This document shows, in pieces, positions 45,186 to 55,174 of a stretch of 64,000 nt of DNA; position 1 is the stretch's first letter, and each line of letters opens with the position of its first letter. The DNA comes from Bifidobacterium merycicum DSM 6492 (GTDB taxonomy: Bacteria; Actinomycetota; Actinomycetes; Actinomycetales; Bifidobacteriaceae). The stretch spans positions 1 through 64,000 of the forward strand of contig NZ_FQTX01000005.1 in assembly GCF_900129045.1 (NCBI RefSeq), written 5' to 3'. Under the pieces are notes generated by a model, which ran no database searches, was not told where the DNA came from, and saw nothing but the letters and a program-made list of their open reading frames with translations. The position numbers were made by a program, and so were the translations under genes.

Positions 45186-46628
45186 ATGGCATCGAAATCC
45201 CGTCTCGGGAAGGGCCTCGGCGCGTTGTTCCCCGCGCTTCCAGGTGAAGACCACGAACAACATACCGATTCTCATGAAACCAAAGAGAAGAAGTCCGTTG
45301 TTGAGACGAATGTAAAGGTAAAGACCGCTGGTAACACGGCGTCCGTTGCTGTCACGTCTGCAGCGAAGCCTGCTGCCGAGCCGAAGGCAAGGCGTGAAGA
45401 GGCGGCCTCGGTGAAACTGGCTGCCGGCGCGACCGCCGAAGCCAAGCCGTCCTCGCAGCAGAAAGGCAAGGGGGCCGCGCATGCCGGCATCTCGAAGACG
45501 CGCATCGCCATGCCCGGCATCGACGACATCGCACACCCCAGCGATATGTTCTTCGACGACACCGTTTCCCTGCAACCCAAGCGTGCTGTTTCACGTGAAA
45601 CACAGCAGGAACAGCAGAAGAATGACAAGGAAGCCAAGGAGAAGACCAACCAGTCTAGGTTGAAGCCGGTGGAAGGTGGCTATCTTGCCGATCTTAACCT
45701 TGATGAGATCGGCCCGAACGCGCATCAGCCGCGTACCATCTTCGACGAGAACGATCTGAACGAACTCGCCCTGTCCATCAAGGAAGTCGGCATCCTGCAG
45801 CCCATCGTGGTGCGCAAGCGCCCTGCCGAACAGATCGAGGCGGCGCGTAAGGCCCAGGCCGGCACCAAGCCGACGAACCGTTTCGACGGCCGCATGGACA
45901 GCCCGTACGAGCTCATCATGGGCGAACGCCGTTGGCGCGCCTCGCAGCTTGCCGGACTGACCACCATCTCCGCCATCGTCAAGACGACCGCCGACGATGA
46001 CATGCTGCGTGACGCCCTGCTGGAGAACCTCCACCGCGTCGCCCTGAACCCGCTGGAAGAGGCCGCCGCCTACCAGCAGATGGTCGACGAATTCGGCCTG
46101 ACCCAGGCGCAGCTGTCCAAGTCGGTGTCGAAGTCCCGTCCGCAGATCGCGAACACGCTTCGCCTGCTGAACCTGCCGACTTCGGTGCAGAAGAAGGTCG
46201 CCGCGGGTATCCTTTCGGCCGGTCACGCGCGTGCGCTGCTCGGCCTGAGCGATGAGGATGAGATGGATAAGCTCGCGAACCGCATCATCTCCGAAGGGCT
46301 TTCGGTGCGCAGCACCGAGGAGATTGTCGCGATGGCGAACCTCAATTCCACGAAGCCAAAGAAGACGCGAGCACGCAGGGGAGACCCGTGGGCGAATTCC
46401 CCCATCCGTTCCAACCTCGAGCACCGCTTCGACACCAAGGTTGCCATCAAGGGCACACCCAAGCATGGCCATATCGAGATCGTGTTCTCCTCGCCGGAGG
46501 ACATGGATCGCATCCTCAACCTGCTGATGCCCGGTCAGGGGCAGCAGGGCGAGCAGACCCCGCAAGGCGGCCAGAATAAGCCGGCCAAGCAGGATGAGCA
46601 GGAGAAGAAGGCCGACGATAAGGCGTGA
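45186..46628 (+). CDS. parB: Chromosome-partitioning protein ParB
   Basis: A 480-residue CTP-dependent clamp that loads at parS. After SRLGKGLGALFP comes a long Lys/Ala/Glu-rich linker (residues about 20-155), then the ParB N-domain with NPHQPR-like NAHQPRTIFDE and the CTP-binding GERRWRASQLAG, then the HTH region (LTQAQLSKSVSKSRPQIANTLRLLNLP) and a C-terminal dimerisation domain with a Gln/Lys tail. GGAGG precedes the ATG. A perfect parS lies inside the gene. Confidence 0.95.
   Translation: MASKSRLGKGLGALFPALPGEDHEQHTDSHETKEKKSVVETNVKVKTAGNTASVAVTSAAKPAAEPKARREEAASVKLAAGATAEAKPSSQQKGKGAAHAGISKTRIAMPGIDDIAHPSDMFFDDTVSLQPKRAVSRETQQEQQKNDKEAKEKTNQSRLKPVEGGYLADLNLDEIGPNAHQPRTIFDENDLNELALSIKEVGILQPIVVRKRPAEQIEAARKAQAGTKPTNRFDGRMDSPYELIMGERRWRASQLAGLTTISAIVKTTADDDMLRDALLENLHRVALNPLEEAAAYQQMVDEFGLTQAQLSKSVSKSRPQIANTLRLLNLPTSVQKKVAAGILSAGHARALLGLSDEDEMDKLANRIISEGLSVRSTEEIVAMANLNSTKPKKTRARRGDPWANSPIRSNLEHRFDTKVAIKGTPKHGHIEIVFSSPEDMDRILNLLMPGQGQQGEQTPQGGQNKPAKQDEQEKKADDKA
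45587..45602. promoter_or_regulatory. parS: parS site 5 (perfect), inside parB
   Basis: TGTTTCACGTGAAACA, an exact consensus parS, in the linker region of parB where it encodes the residues VSRET. Confidence 0.92.
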
Positions 46629-46708
46629 CGGCCGCTGATCCGCAAGAGAATCCTTGCGGGCCGCGCTGACGGCGCTGAGACGCCGTTCTTGCGACGTCAG
46701 GCCGATTT

Positions 46709-46747
46709 GAGGGGCATGGCCCGGTATTGTTCCGGGCCACGCCCCTC
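46709..46747. terminator. Terminator between parB and recQ
   Basis: Stem GAGGGGC-TGGCCCGG / CCGGGCCA-GCCCCTC with one mismatch and a 7-base loop, between convergent genes. A smaller stem CCGCAAG / CTTGCGG is at 46640-46659. Confidence 0.8.
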
Positions 46748-46774
46748 GCGCCGTATAAGGGGCGGAAGATGCCC

Positions 46775-48463
46775 TCAGTCATCCTCCACGTCGGCAGGCA
46801 GCACCATCCCGTGCGGGCCATGCGTCAACGTGCCGTCATCCAGCAGTTGCCGTATCGCGGCGCGGATGACGGCGCCGCTCGTATCAGGCAGCGACCCATA
46901 CCCAGCAACCGCATCCAAACCACAATCCGTCACCGCGGCGCTGTGCGACCCGTGCAGCGCGTTGACGATCCTGGCCGCGCTGTACCCGGTGCTTTGCGCA
47001 TCATGGATATTGCGGATGAACGCCAGCGCCGCGTCGACGGTGGCCTTGTCGGCGGTATCGGAGATGTCTGCGGTATCGGAGATGTTGGCGGTATTCCAAT
47101 CATCCGCATACCCATAGGTGGATACCGCACCAAACGACGAAATACCTTTACTTTTCCTATAGGCACGCTTCGCGCCTGCCCCACGATGCAGTGAGGAACG
47201 CCCGGTGCAGGAATCACACGTCCCGCAACGCTTCTCCAACGGCTCCTCACCGAAATAACGAAGCATATACGCCCTCAGACAGCCCGAAGTCGTGCAATAC
47301 CCCTCCATGGCACTGCACCGCTCCAACGCGGCTTTACGGGCCTTTTCGCGGTCTTGTTGAGCATCCAGCGCAGACCCGGCGGACTCCTCTATGCATTGCC
47401 TGCGAAACTCGAACTCATGCCGTCCCCACAGCAGAAGGCAGCTGGCCGGTTTGCCGTCGCGTCCGGCACGCCCAGCCTCCTGGTAGTACTCCTCAAGACT
47501 GCTCGGCAGCCCATCGTTGATCACCCAACGCACGTCCGGCTTATCCACGCCCATGCCGAAGGCCGTGGTCGCCACGATTACGTCAAGCGAGCCGTCGAGA
47601 AACGCGTTCTGCACGTCGATTTTGAGCCGTTCATCCATCCTGGCGTGGAAATGTTCCGCATTGATGCCCGCGGTTTTCAGCACTTCGGCCAATTCCTCGG
47701 TGCGGGCGCGGGACGTGCAGTAGACGATACCGCTTTCACCGCGATGCGAGAGGGCATAGGTGGTGATGATATCGTCGCGCTCGGTTTTGGAATGAACCTC
47801 CCTGCGCCCGAAATACAGGTTCGGACGGTCGAAACTCGTCATGACCCGAAGCGGGTCATGCAACCGCAGATTACGCACGATGCCGTCGCGTACGTCGGGC
47901 GTGGCCGATGCGGTGAACGCGGCGACGACCGGGCGTTCGGGAAGTCGATCCACGAACGAGGCGATGCCGAGATAATCCGGGCGGAAATCCTGCCCCCACT
48001 GGAATACGCAATGCGCCTCATCCACAGCCAGCAGACGGATCCTGACCGATTGCGCGAAGCGGAGAAAACCCTGCGTGGACAGGCGTTCCGGAGCGACATA
48101 CAGCAGGCGGATACGCCCTTCACGCGCCGCCGTGTAGATTTCTCGACGCCCATCCTCCGTGGTTTCCGAGTAGATGAACGCGGCGGGAATACCATGCCCG
48201 GTCAAATGGGCCACCTGATCGCGCATCAACGCACGCAACGGCGTGATGACCAGCACCAGCGCGGGAACGCCGTTCCTGCCCGGTGCACAGGCCGGAATCT
48301 GATAGCACAGCGATTTGCCCGCACCCGTCGGCATCACGGCAAGCACATCACGATGCCCCAGAATCGCCGTGATGACATCCAACTGCCTGCCACGGAACGA
48401 ATCGTACCCATAACGCTGCTTCAACGTGCGTAACGCCCATGCGGTGATGTCTGCCATACGCAT
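46775..48463 (-). CDS. recQ: RecQ-family ATP-dependent DNA helicase
   Basis: A 562-residue superfamily 2 helicase. Motif 0/I FRGRQLDVITA and MPTGAGKSLCYQIPA, motif II VDEAHC, motif III TASATPDVR, and motif VI QEAGRAGRDG are present. The zinc-binding module has C-x-G-Y-C, C and CGTCDSC after residue 400. The C-terminal part is poorly conserved, with an 18-bp repeat encoding SDTADI units. The start ATG 48463 has no clear Shine-Dalgarno; ATG 48457 (MADITAWAL) is possible. The frame extends to 48514. Confidence 0.9.
   Translation of the reverse strand: MRMADITAWALRTLKQRYGYDSFRGRQLDVITAILGHRDVLAVMPTGAGKSLCYQIPACAPGRNGVPALVLVITPLRALMRDQVAHLTGHGIPAAFIYSETTEDGRREIYTAAREGRIRLLYVAPERLSTQGFLRFAQSVRIRLLAVDEAHCVFQWGQDFRPDYLGIASFVDRLPERPVVAAFTASATPDVRDGIVRNLRLHDPLRVMTSFDRPNLYFGRREVHSKTERDDIITTYALSHRGESGIVYCTSRARTEELAEVLKTAGINAEHFHARMDERLKIDVQNAFLDGSLDVIVATTAFGMGVDKPDVRWVINDGLPSSLEEYYQEAGRAGRDGKPASCLLLWGRHEFEFRRQCIEESAGSALDAQQDREKARKAALERCSAMEGYCTTSGCLRAYMLRYFGEEPLEKRCGTCDSCTGRSSLHRGAGAKRAYRKSKGISSFGAVSTYGYADDWNTANISDTADISDTADKATVDAALAFIRNIHDAQSTGYSAARIVNALHGSHSAAVTDCGLDAVAGYGSLPDTSGAVIRAAIRQLLDDGTLTHGPHGMVLPADVEDD
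47048..47101 (-). repeat. 18-bp tandem repeat in recQ
   Basis: Three 18-bp units (47048, 47066, 47084), the first two differing at one position and the third degenerate, encode ISDTAD-type repeats in the C-terminal linker of RecQ. Confidence 0.7.
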
Positions 48464-48531
48464 GTGTCTACCGCAGACGGTGGTCAGCGTACCGCCGTTC
48501 CTCGGATCGAACAACGGTGTTGGAAATACGA

Positions 48532-48566
48532 GAAGCGCGGGATCGGTGTTCCGAATCCCGCGCTTC
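48532..48566 (-). terminator. Terminator of the murJ operon
   Basis: Stem GAAGCGCGGGAT / ATCCCGCGCTTC with an 11-base loop, 30 bases beyond the murJ-fusion stop. Confidence 0.75.
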
Positions 48567-48596
48567 CTTAACTTCTTACAGGCTTACCTGTCGACC

Positions 48597-51500
48597 TCAC
48601 TTGAAGAACAGGTCGGTGACGTCGATGTAATCGTATTCGGCTTCACCCGAGGCCTTATTCGACGACTGCGACGACGAATCACCGTTTCCGGAGTTCCCGT
48701 TCTCGTCACCGAACGGCACGTTGTCGATATTGCTGTCCGACCATTCGTTCGACGTGTCCGGATTATTCGATTTGCTATTGAGATGCACGGCGCCCAACGC
48801 GATGCCGAGCGCGACCAGCACGACCACCGCCGCGGCCACGACCACCACGGTGGCGGTCGTGTACTTGCCGAACAGACGGGTATCGGCGAGATCGTCGTTC
48901 GCTTCCTCCACATCCTCATTCGTCTGGCCCTGAGGGGCGAAGCTCGGCGGCTGCTGCATGGGCATGCCCGACGCGGGCCGCGCGGGGATGGACGCAGGAT
49001 ACGAGGCTGGGGCAGGTGCGGCGGCGGGCGTGAACGCCGGAGCCGCGGCGGCCTGCGCGGGCCGGTCGATATCGTTGCGCACGTCGTTGACGCGAATCGT
49101 CTGTGTCGGATAGTTGGCATCGTCGAGCACCGGGATCTGGGTTGTCATATCGAAGCCGTTGGTGCCGACGGAAGTCATGGAATCAGAGGAGAACGCGAAC
49201 CCTTCGAACAGGTCGGCATCGCTATATTCCTTGGCGTCCCGCTTGATGGAACGGTTCAGACGGTTCTTGATCGCCTCTTCGCTTTCCTGCCCCTTGTGCA
49301 GGACTGTGGAAAGCGTCTTCTCGGTGGAATTGGCGAGCTTGGAAAGATTCGCCTCGCCCTTCCTCAGCAGCTCCTGCTCACTGGACGTGGAACTCGCCAC
49401 GCGAGGCTGAGGCATATGCTCGATGGTTAGCTCGCGAAGCTTCTCCGTGGTGATGACGGAGGAAGGAATTTCAACCAGTTCCTGATCGTCGATGGGGCAC
49501 AGCTCGGCGGTGACGATGGAACCCTCACCGGCGGTGCTCGGCAGGACAATATCCTGCGTGGGCAGCTTCTCCAACGGTGTCCAGTCGCCAAGCAACGCGG
49601 TCAGCTCGCTCAACGACACCATCGGCACCGTGCGATGCGAACCGTCATCGATCGCAAGGCCACGAATGATGATCATGCGGAATTCGCTGGGGACGCTATC
49701 GTCCAGCTTCCTCAGGTCGTAAACCATGTCCTTGGAGGACGGTGTCTTGGTGATCAGGGCGTACAGAAGAGCCGCCAGCTGACGGATGACCAGCTGATCG
49801 CCTTGCATGCCGGTCCGGGCCTGGGTGGGCTCCTCAAGCATGGATGCGATGGCCGTATCGGCGATTTCCAGTCCGTTGGTGGAAATGCGCAGCGTGGATG
49901 TGGTGAGTCGGGGATTCGTCAGTCGGCTGGCAAGGTTCGCCGCGCTGCCGATGATGGAACGGATCGCCTCGGTGCCCAACACGTTTTTCGACTGGCCTTG
50001 CAGATAATCGGTGAGCGACAGGCCTGATTCGATATCGGTGATCAGTACGGCGGCTTCGCCGGCCCTGCGGAACTGCACGACGGGGGTGAACCCCTTCACG
50101 CGTCCCAACGTGGATGCGGCGACGGCCACGTTGCCCAAATGCTGGGCCGCGGTGAGGATGAACACCTGGCAGTCGCGTGCCAGGACGCGGTCGTTGGCTT
50201 TCCAAGCCTGAACGCCTGGTTCGTCGCGCAACAATGCAATCAGCGTATAGCGATTGAACAGGGTGTCTCCCAGCTGAGGCTTGGTCATGTTCTCGACTCC
50301 GATTTGCGCAGATGATTGCAACGCCGAATGCGTTGACGCTGGTGTCATTCTAGCTGTGGGACTGGTCGAAACCGCAGCGGTCTCAACAGCGGTTTGTGAT
50401 GTTTTCGTAGGAGAAAGCGCGGACTGGTTTCCGCCGTCGCCGGCGGATGCGGTGATGGGCGGTTCCGCAGGCGCTTCGGCAGGTGCCGCGCCCGCAGTGT
50501 TCTCCGCTTCGCCACTCGGCAGGGAGTCCCCCTCCATACCCTTGTTAAGGGCATCCTGGGATTCGTCCGCTGCCGGGGCCTTGTGCGTGAGCCGGTTCTT
50601 CACATTGTTGACGATGACGACGAATTCCTGGCAGCGCATCGCGATCAGCATACCGGCATACGTCACCGCCATCAGCACGGCCATGATTGCGCAGAACGCG
50701 ACCGCCTGGAACCAGTTCATGCCGACGTTGTAGTTGGTCAGGCTGGCGTGCAGCAAGGACAGGATCGGCACCGTGAACAGCAGTCCGACGAAGATGGCGA
50801 CGAGTGCCGCGGCAAAGGCCTTGCCATAGGTGACGGCGATGCGATGACCATCCAGATTCCCCTCGAACCGGTGCCGCAGCATGATCACCAGCATGGGGAA
50901 ACTGAAGGCATAGCCCACGGTGACGGCGAGACCGACGCATGTGGTCCAATACTGCGGGGGGAGCACATGCATGCAGGTGATGGAGAAGGCGACCTGGATC
51001 GCGTTCATGACGACTTGGAACAGGAACGGCCTCATGCCGTCCTCGAACGCGTAGAACGTGCGTTGTATCAGCAGATACGCGCTGACCAGAGGCAATCCGA
51101 TGGCGAGCATTATCATGGGGCCTGCGATAAGCCGAGCCTCATGCAGGCCCACGCTCGGCAGCAGCGCGATGATGATCGTCGTGGGCATGACCACATACAC
51201 CGCGGTGAAGAACATCATCAGGATGCCGATATTGCGCAGCGTCTCGCTTAGGGCATTGCGTGCCTTGCCGAGATCGTCGGCGGCCACGGCCCGCGAGATC
51301 TTCGGGAAAATCGCGGTGGAGATGGATACCGCGATGAGCGAATACGGCAGGATATACAGCGTGAAGGCGTTCTGATACGAGCCGTTGCCCGCGATGCCAT
51401 ACAGGTCGTTGCCGGCGAACGGGGCGCCGTTGGTGATGCGCGTGTTGATGATATTGGCCAATTCCTGCACGCCTGTGACGCCAAGACTCCACGCGGCCAC

Positions 51501-52226
51501 AGGTCCCATGGACCTCAGTCCGATGCCGCGCAGACCCCACTGCGGCTTGTATTTGAAGCCCATGCGGATCAGCGGGATGAACAGCACCAACGCTTGGAAG
51601 GCCACGCCCAGCGTCCATGTGCCCGCGGAAAGCATGACCTTGTCGGTGGTCCAGAACTCCATCGGTTCATGGCTGGCACGGCCGAACAGCACAAGGAACG
51701 TGACGAAACCCGTGCAGCTGATGAGATTCGCGCCGACCGAACTCCACGCGTAGGCGCCGAAATTATCCTTGGCCGCAAGCAGCTGGCCCAGCACGGTATA
51801 CAGGCCGTAGAAGAAGATCTGCGGCATGCACCACAGGGTGAAGGAATTCACCAGTGCACGCTGCGCGGGACCCCAACTGGAATCCAGGTACAGCATGGTG
51901 AGCAGCGGCGTGGCCGCCATCATCAGCAGCGTCATGGCCAGCAGCAGCGTGATGGACACCGTGATGAGCTTGTTGAGTCGTTCCTGCGCGTCCTTCGCCT
52001 TCAAGGTGCGGACGATCTGCGGCACCAGCACGGCGTTGAAGATGCCGCCGGAGATGACGGTGAACAGCACCTGCGGGATCATCGCGCCGGTCTGGTAGGC
52101 GTTCGCCGCGACGCCGGTGGTGCCCAGGCAGGCGGCGAGCAGAATGGTGCGGACTTGGCCCGTGACGCGCGAGACCAGCGTCCCGGAAGCCATGATGAGT
52201 GAATTACGGCCTACATTCGAACTCAT
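48597..52226 (-). CDS. murJ: MurJ lipid II flippase fused to pseudokinase
   Basis: A 1209-residue protein. Residues 1 to about 540 are a MurJ/MviN flippase with 14 hydrophobic segments (MASGTLVSRVTGQVRT start; AFTLYILPYSLIAVSISTAIFPKIS). A disordered Ala/Glu/Pro/Ser linker follows. Residues about 660-900 resemble a Ser/Thr kinase fold (LFNRYTLIALLRDEPGVQAWKA) but lack HRD and DFG motifs, hence a pseudokinase. Then come an acidic region, a membrane helix (VVVVAAAVVVLVALGIALGAV) and an outer Asn/Ser-rich tail. The mycobacterial MviN, whose phosphorylated pseudokinase binds FhaA, has the same layout. It overlaps the DUF6049 gene by 4 bases. Confidence 0.9.
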   Translation of the reverse strand: MSSNVGRNSLIMASGTLVSRVTGQVRTILLAACLGTTGVAANAYQTGAMIPQVLFTVISGGIFNAVLVPQIVRTLKAKDAQERLNKLITVSITLLLAMTLLMMAATPLLTMLYLDSSWGPAQRALVNSFTLWCMPQIFFYGLYTVLGQLLAAKDNFGAYAWSSVGANLISCTGFVTFLVLFGRASHEPMEFWTTDKVMLSAGTWTLGVAFQALVLFIPLIRMGFKYKPQWGLRGIGLRSMGPVAAWSLGVTGVQELANIINTRITNGAPFAGNDLYGIAGNGSYQNAFTLYILPYSLIAVSISTAIFPKISRAVAADDLGKARNALSETLRNIGILMMFFTAVYVVMPTTIIIALLPSVGLHEARLIAGPMIMLAIGLPLVSAYLLIQRTFYAFEDGMRPFLFQVVMNAIQVAFSITCMHVLPPQYWTTCVGLAVTVGYAFSFPMLVIMLRHRFEGNLDGHRIAVTYGKAFAAALVAIFVGLLFTVPILSLLHASLTNYNVGMNWFQAVAFCAIMAVLMAVTYAGMLIAMRCQEFVVIVNNVKNRLTHKAPAADESQDALNKGMEGDSLPSGEAENTAGAAPAEAPAEPPITASAGDGGNQSALSPTKTSQTAVETAAVSTSPTARMTPASTHSALQSSAQIGVENMTKPQLGDTLFNRYTLIALLRDEPGVQAWKANDRVLARDCQVFILTAAQHLGNVAVAASTLGRVKGFTPVVQFRRAGEAAVLITDIESGLSLTDYLQGQSKNVLGTEAIRSIIGSAANLASRLTNPRLTTSTLRISTNGLEIADTAIASMLEEPTQARTGMQGDQLVIRQLAALLYALITKTPSSKDMVYDLRKLDDSVPSEFRMIIIRGLAIDDGSHRTVPMVSLSELTALLGDWTPLEKLPTQDIVLPSTAGEGSIVTAELCPIDDQELVEIPSSVITTEKLRELTIEHMPQPRVASSTSSEQELLRKGEANLSKLANSTEKTLSTVLHKGQESEEAIKNRLNRSIKRDAKEYSDADLFEGFAFSSDSMTSVGTNGFDMTTQIPVLDDANYPTQTIRVNDVRNDIDRPAQAAAAPAFTPAAAPAPASYPASIPARPASGMPMQQPPSFAPQGQTNEDVEEANDDLADTRLFGKYTTATVVVVAAAVVVLVALGIALGAVHLNSKSNNPDTSNEWSDSNIDNVPFGDENGNSGNGDSSSQSSNKASGEAEYDYIDVTDLFFK

Positions 52227-54385
52227 TCGTCAGGATCCTTCTTCCGGTGGAACTGCCGCCAGAGGCCCAGAAGTCCAAGGGCCACCGCCGCGCCGATGAT
52301 GATGAAGCCAGTCATGTCGCTGATTTTCAGAATGCAGGAGATCGCCGTCTGCTGAGGCTGCCCGAAGGCGATGCCGGATCGATCCTCCAAGGTGATGGTC
52401 GCGGTCGCCGAACTTGACGTCGCGGCACGCAGCCGGAAGGTCGCCTGTGCCTCGGAATGGGCCGGAACCGTGATCGAGGTGCGTCTTGACGTGGCGATTT
52501 CGGACGAATCGGTGATCGAGGAGATGTTCACCTTGACGGAGAACGGCGTGCCGTTGCTCACGGTCACCGGCATGGTGGCCGTTTCCGACACCATGGTGAT
52601 GGTTTCGGACGGGGCGAGGGAAATGCTGTTGAGCAGATTGTTCGAAAGCTGTTGCGAGGCGGAAACCATGGCGGCGGATGATGCTGTGTCGGAACCGTCC
52701 GAAGAGAAGGCGTGCAACGCCATGGTGCTTTGCGCGGTGAGGATGCGGTCGATCCACGCCTGCCGTGCTTCGTCGGAACCGCCGGTCATGATGCCGTCAC
52801 GGAACCGTACGATGGCGGACCTGCTCGCCGTAAGCGTGGTGATGGTGGCGTCCAAAGCCGCGGTTTTGCTCTTGCTGATGCCACTTTCGGTCGGCGCATG
52901 GCTGGTTGTCTCATCGTCCGAGGTTTGCGGAGTCGCTTTGGCCAGCGTCGCCAGATCGGTGGTTTCCAGCCAGTTGGAGGATTCGACCGCACTCATGAAG
53001 GAATCCAAGGTGGAGGCGCTGGCGTTGAACCCGAAATTGACGAGCAGATTGCGTTCCGTATACGGCTGTTCCATCTGGTAGAACGCGCTTTGCGCGACGA
53101 ATCGGGCCAGTCGGCCGGCCTCGCTGGATTCGGCGCGCGCCTTGCGGCTGGTCGCGGTTCCCTGGGCGAGCTTGCTCAACTCACGCTGTTCCACCAGAAC
53201 GGTGACATCCCCCGCATCGGTGGAAACCACACTGGTTCCGGTGCGTACGGTATCGCTGTCATCGGATTCGAAATCCGCGGTGGAGATGACCGTGATATAC
53301 CCCTGGCTGCGCGCCTCGGTGAGAGCCTGCGCCGTCCAGTGCCCTTTGCCCTGCCATGCGATGGTGGAAGCCTTGGCCTTGCTGTTTCCGATGGCGTTGC
53401 GGTATCGCGCTACCGCGGCATCGGTGTTCCACATGCCGCTTCCCACGCCGGCGTTCTCATAGCTCTGCGCGTCGTTGCGTGCCGCATAGGAGGTGATGTC
53501 GAAGGCCGCGGGCTGCATGAGCGCGGACACCCTTGGGGGCATGCTCAGCGCGTCGAGATACGTGGGATCGGCGACGGTCTGCAAAGCGGAATGCTTGGTC
53601 AGCACGTCGTTGAGGGAACGGTCGAAGCGTGTGTGGCCCGCCGACAACATCACCGCTTCGGAACCGTCCTTGCCGCCGGTTTTGGCCGTATTTGCGCCGC
53701 CTGCGGTGCCCTTGATGGTATCGGATGTCGTTTCGACGCGCTCTTTCACCATGGAGGTCAACGTGTCGTTCGACGTCTGCCAATGACCGGACGCCAGCGG
53801 TGCCACCATCGTGATGCGCATGGCCGGTGTCTGGATGGTGTTGAGGCCGGCCGCGGAACGCGTCAGGAAGCTGTGCAGGACCACATCCTCGTCATCATGC
53901 GAGTAGTCGGCGAGAAGCGGCTTGGGACCCCATGCGATGATGCTTTTGAGCGCATCGTTGTCGGCTTTTGCGTCGATGCCGACTGTCGTGCTCTGCCCCG
54001 GTGAGAGTGGTTGGACCTGCACGGTGCCGATTTCGTTCGGTGTGGGGATCATGTTTTGCGCCTGTGCCCACTCCTGCATATCGGTGCGTGACGTGAACGT
54101 ATAGCCCGAATTGACGGTCAACGACAACCGGCCGGCGTTCCATTGCCGGTCACTGGTATTCGTGATCGTGGCCTTGAGATGATATCCGGACGTATCCGTG
54201 ACGACCGCCGTCGCCTCGGATAAGGAGAGCACCTGCCCGTGCTTGTCGTTCTCGGATGTCGTGGTCTGCGATCCCGCCGCGACGGCCTGCGGCTGCACGC
54301 AGGCCAAACCGCAGGTGACGAACAGAATCGCGCTGAGTATACCGATGATGCTGCGTCGCAGCACACTGGGGGCGCTTTGCCTCAC
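52223..54385 (-). CDS. DUF6049-type secreted/membrane protein upstream of murJ
   Basis: A 720-residue protein with a signal peptide or anchor (IIGILSAILFVTCGLACV), a large Ser/Thr-rich extracytoplasmic region and one C-terminal membrane helix (GFIIIGAAVALGLLGLW) followed by a short basic tail. Position between a Nudix gene and murJ matches the actinobacterial DUF6049 family (Rv3909 in M. tuberculosis). A CARDB/beta-sandwich-like segment (ATITNTSDRQWNAG) is near residue 70. Function is unknown; cell-envelope assembly is likely from context. The start is GTG 54385, overlapping the upstream stop. Confidence 0.78.
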   Translation of the reverse strand: MRQSAPSVLRRSIIGILSAILFVTCGLACVQPQAVAAGSQTTTSENDKHGQVLSLSEATAVVTDTSGYHLKATITNTSDRQWNAGRLSLTVNSGYTFTSRTDMQEWAQAQNMIPTPNEIGTVQVQPLSPGQSTTVGIDAKADNDALKSIIAWGPKPLLADYSHDDEDVVLHSFLTRSAAGLNTIQTPAMRITMVAPLASGHWQTSNDTLTSMVKERVETTSDTIKGTAGGANTAKTGGKDGSEAVMLSAGHTRFDRSLNDVLTKHSALQTVADPTYLDALSMPPRVSALMQPAAFDITSYAARNDAQSYENAGVGSGMWNTDAAVARYRNAIGNSKAKASTIAWQGKGHWTAQALTEARSQGYITVISTADFESDDSDTVRTGTSVVSTDAGDVTVLVEQRELSKLAQGTATSRKARAESSEAGRLARFVAQSAFYQMEQPYTERNLLVNFGFNASASTLDSFMSAVESSNWLETTDLATLAKATPQTSDDETTSHAPTESGISKSKTAALDATITTLTASRSAIVRFRDGIMTGGSDEARQAWIDRILTAQSTMALHAFSSDGSDTASSAAMVSASQQLSNNLLNSISLAPSETITMVSETATMPVTVSNGTPFSVKVNISSITDSSEIATSRRTSITVPAHSEAQATFRLRAATSSSATATITLEDRSGIAFGQPQQTAISCILKISDMTGFIIIGAAVALGLLGLWRQFHRKKDPDE

Positions 54386-55086
54386 GCTTCCGCCTGCCTA
54401 TTCATTTTTTTGGCATAAAGCCACACGATTTTACGTTCATTAGGATAGCTGAGCACATCGTCCAGATCCTTGAAATCCACCCAGATGGCATCCTCCGCCT
54501 CATGATCCGGATCGCCTTCCACGGTGAGAGTGCCGCCTACTTGACGCAATGCGAAATGATGCACCAGCTTGTGTACACGCTGTGAGGTTCCGGTGAACCA
54601 ATAGTCGATGGTGGCGATGGAATCGACCACCTCGCCCAGAATGCCGGTTTCTTCGTGCACTTCACGCACGGCGGTCTGCTGAGGGGTTTCACCCTTCTCG
54701 ATATGCCCCTTCGGCAGGCACCATTCCAGATGGCCGCTGCGCGAATGTCTGGCGATGATCGCCACACGTCCCTTGGCGTCGAACACCAAACCGCCAGCCG
54801 AGTATTCGCGTACGACCGGAAGCTCCTGGGCGTCGAGGGACGCGAAGGTCGTCGGGCCGTCCGTGGTGCGTTTCTGCGGCATGTTGGCCGGCGTGGGGCC
54901 CGACTGCGTGTGTGTCGAGCTGACGGTCGAGATCGAAGTGAACGCGAGCCTGGTGTCCGTTTCGTCGATCGGCGCGGACTCGGAGGTCCACAGTGGACGC
55001 TCCTCGTCGGGATAGTTTTGGGCATGGTTGACCGCGGCATCGTCGGCATGCTGAAGCATGCGCGCTAGGTCCGCGGGAGTAATCAT
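54382..55086 (-). CDS. Nudix hydrolase
   Basis: A 234-residue protein with a C-terminal Nudix domain. The Nudix box GHIEKGETPQQTAVREVHEETGILGE is complete, with the catalytic REVHEE. Residues 1-100 are a variable extension. The substrate is unknown. ATG 55086 follows AGGTAGGAAAC; the frame extends to 55104. It is divergent from the CCA-adding enzyme gene and overlaps the DUF6049 start by 4 bases, so the three genes form one operon. Confidence 0.88.
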   Translation of the reverse strand: MITPADLARMLQHADDAAVNHAQNYPDEERPLWTSESAPIDETDTRLAFTSISTVSSTHTQSGPTPANMPQKRTTDGPTTFASLDAQELPVVREYSAGGLVFDAKGRVAIIARHSRSGHLEWCLPKGHIEKGETPQQTAVREVHEETGILGEVVDSIATIDYWFTGTSQRVHKLVHHFALRQVGGTLTVEGDPDHEAEDAIWVDFKDLDDVLSYPNERKIVWLYAKKMNRQAEA

Positions 55087-55174
55087 GTTTCCTACCTTAC
55101 TCAAACCCGTGTGGATATAGGGTAACGGTTATGCTTGTTGGCAGTAAAAAAAGACAAGATGGGAAAGGTTCCAC

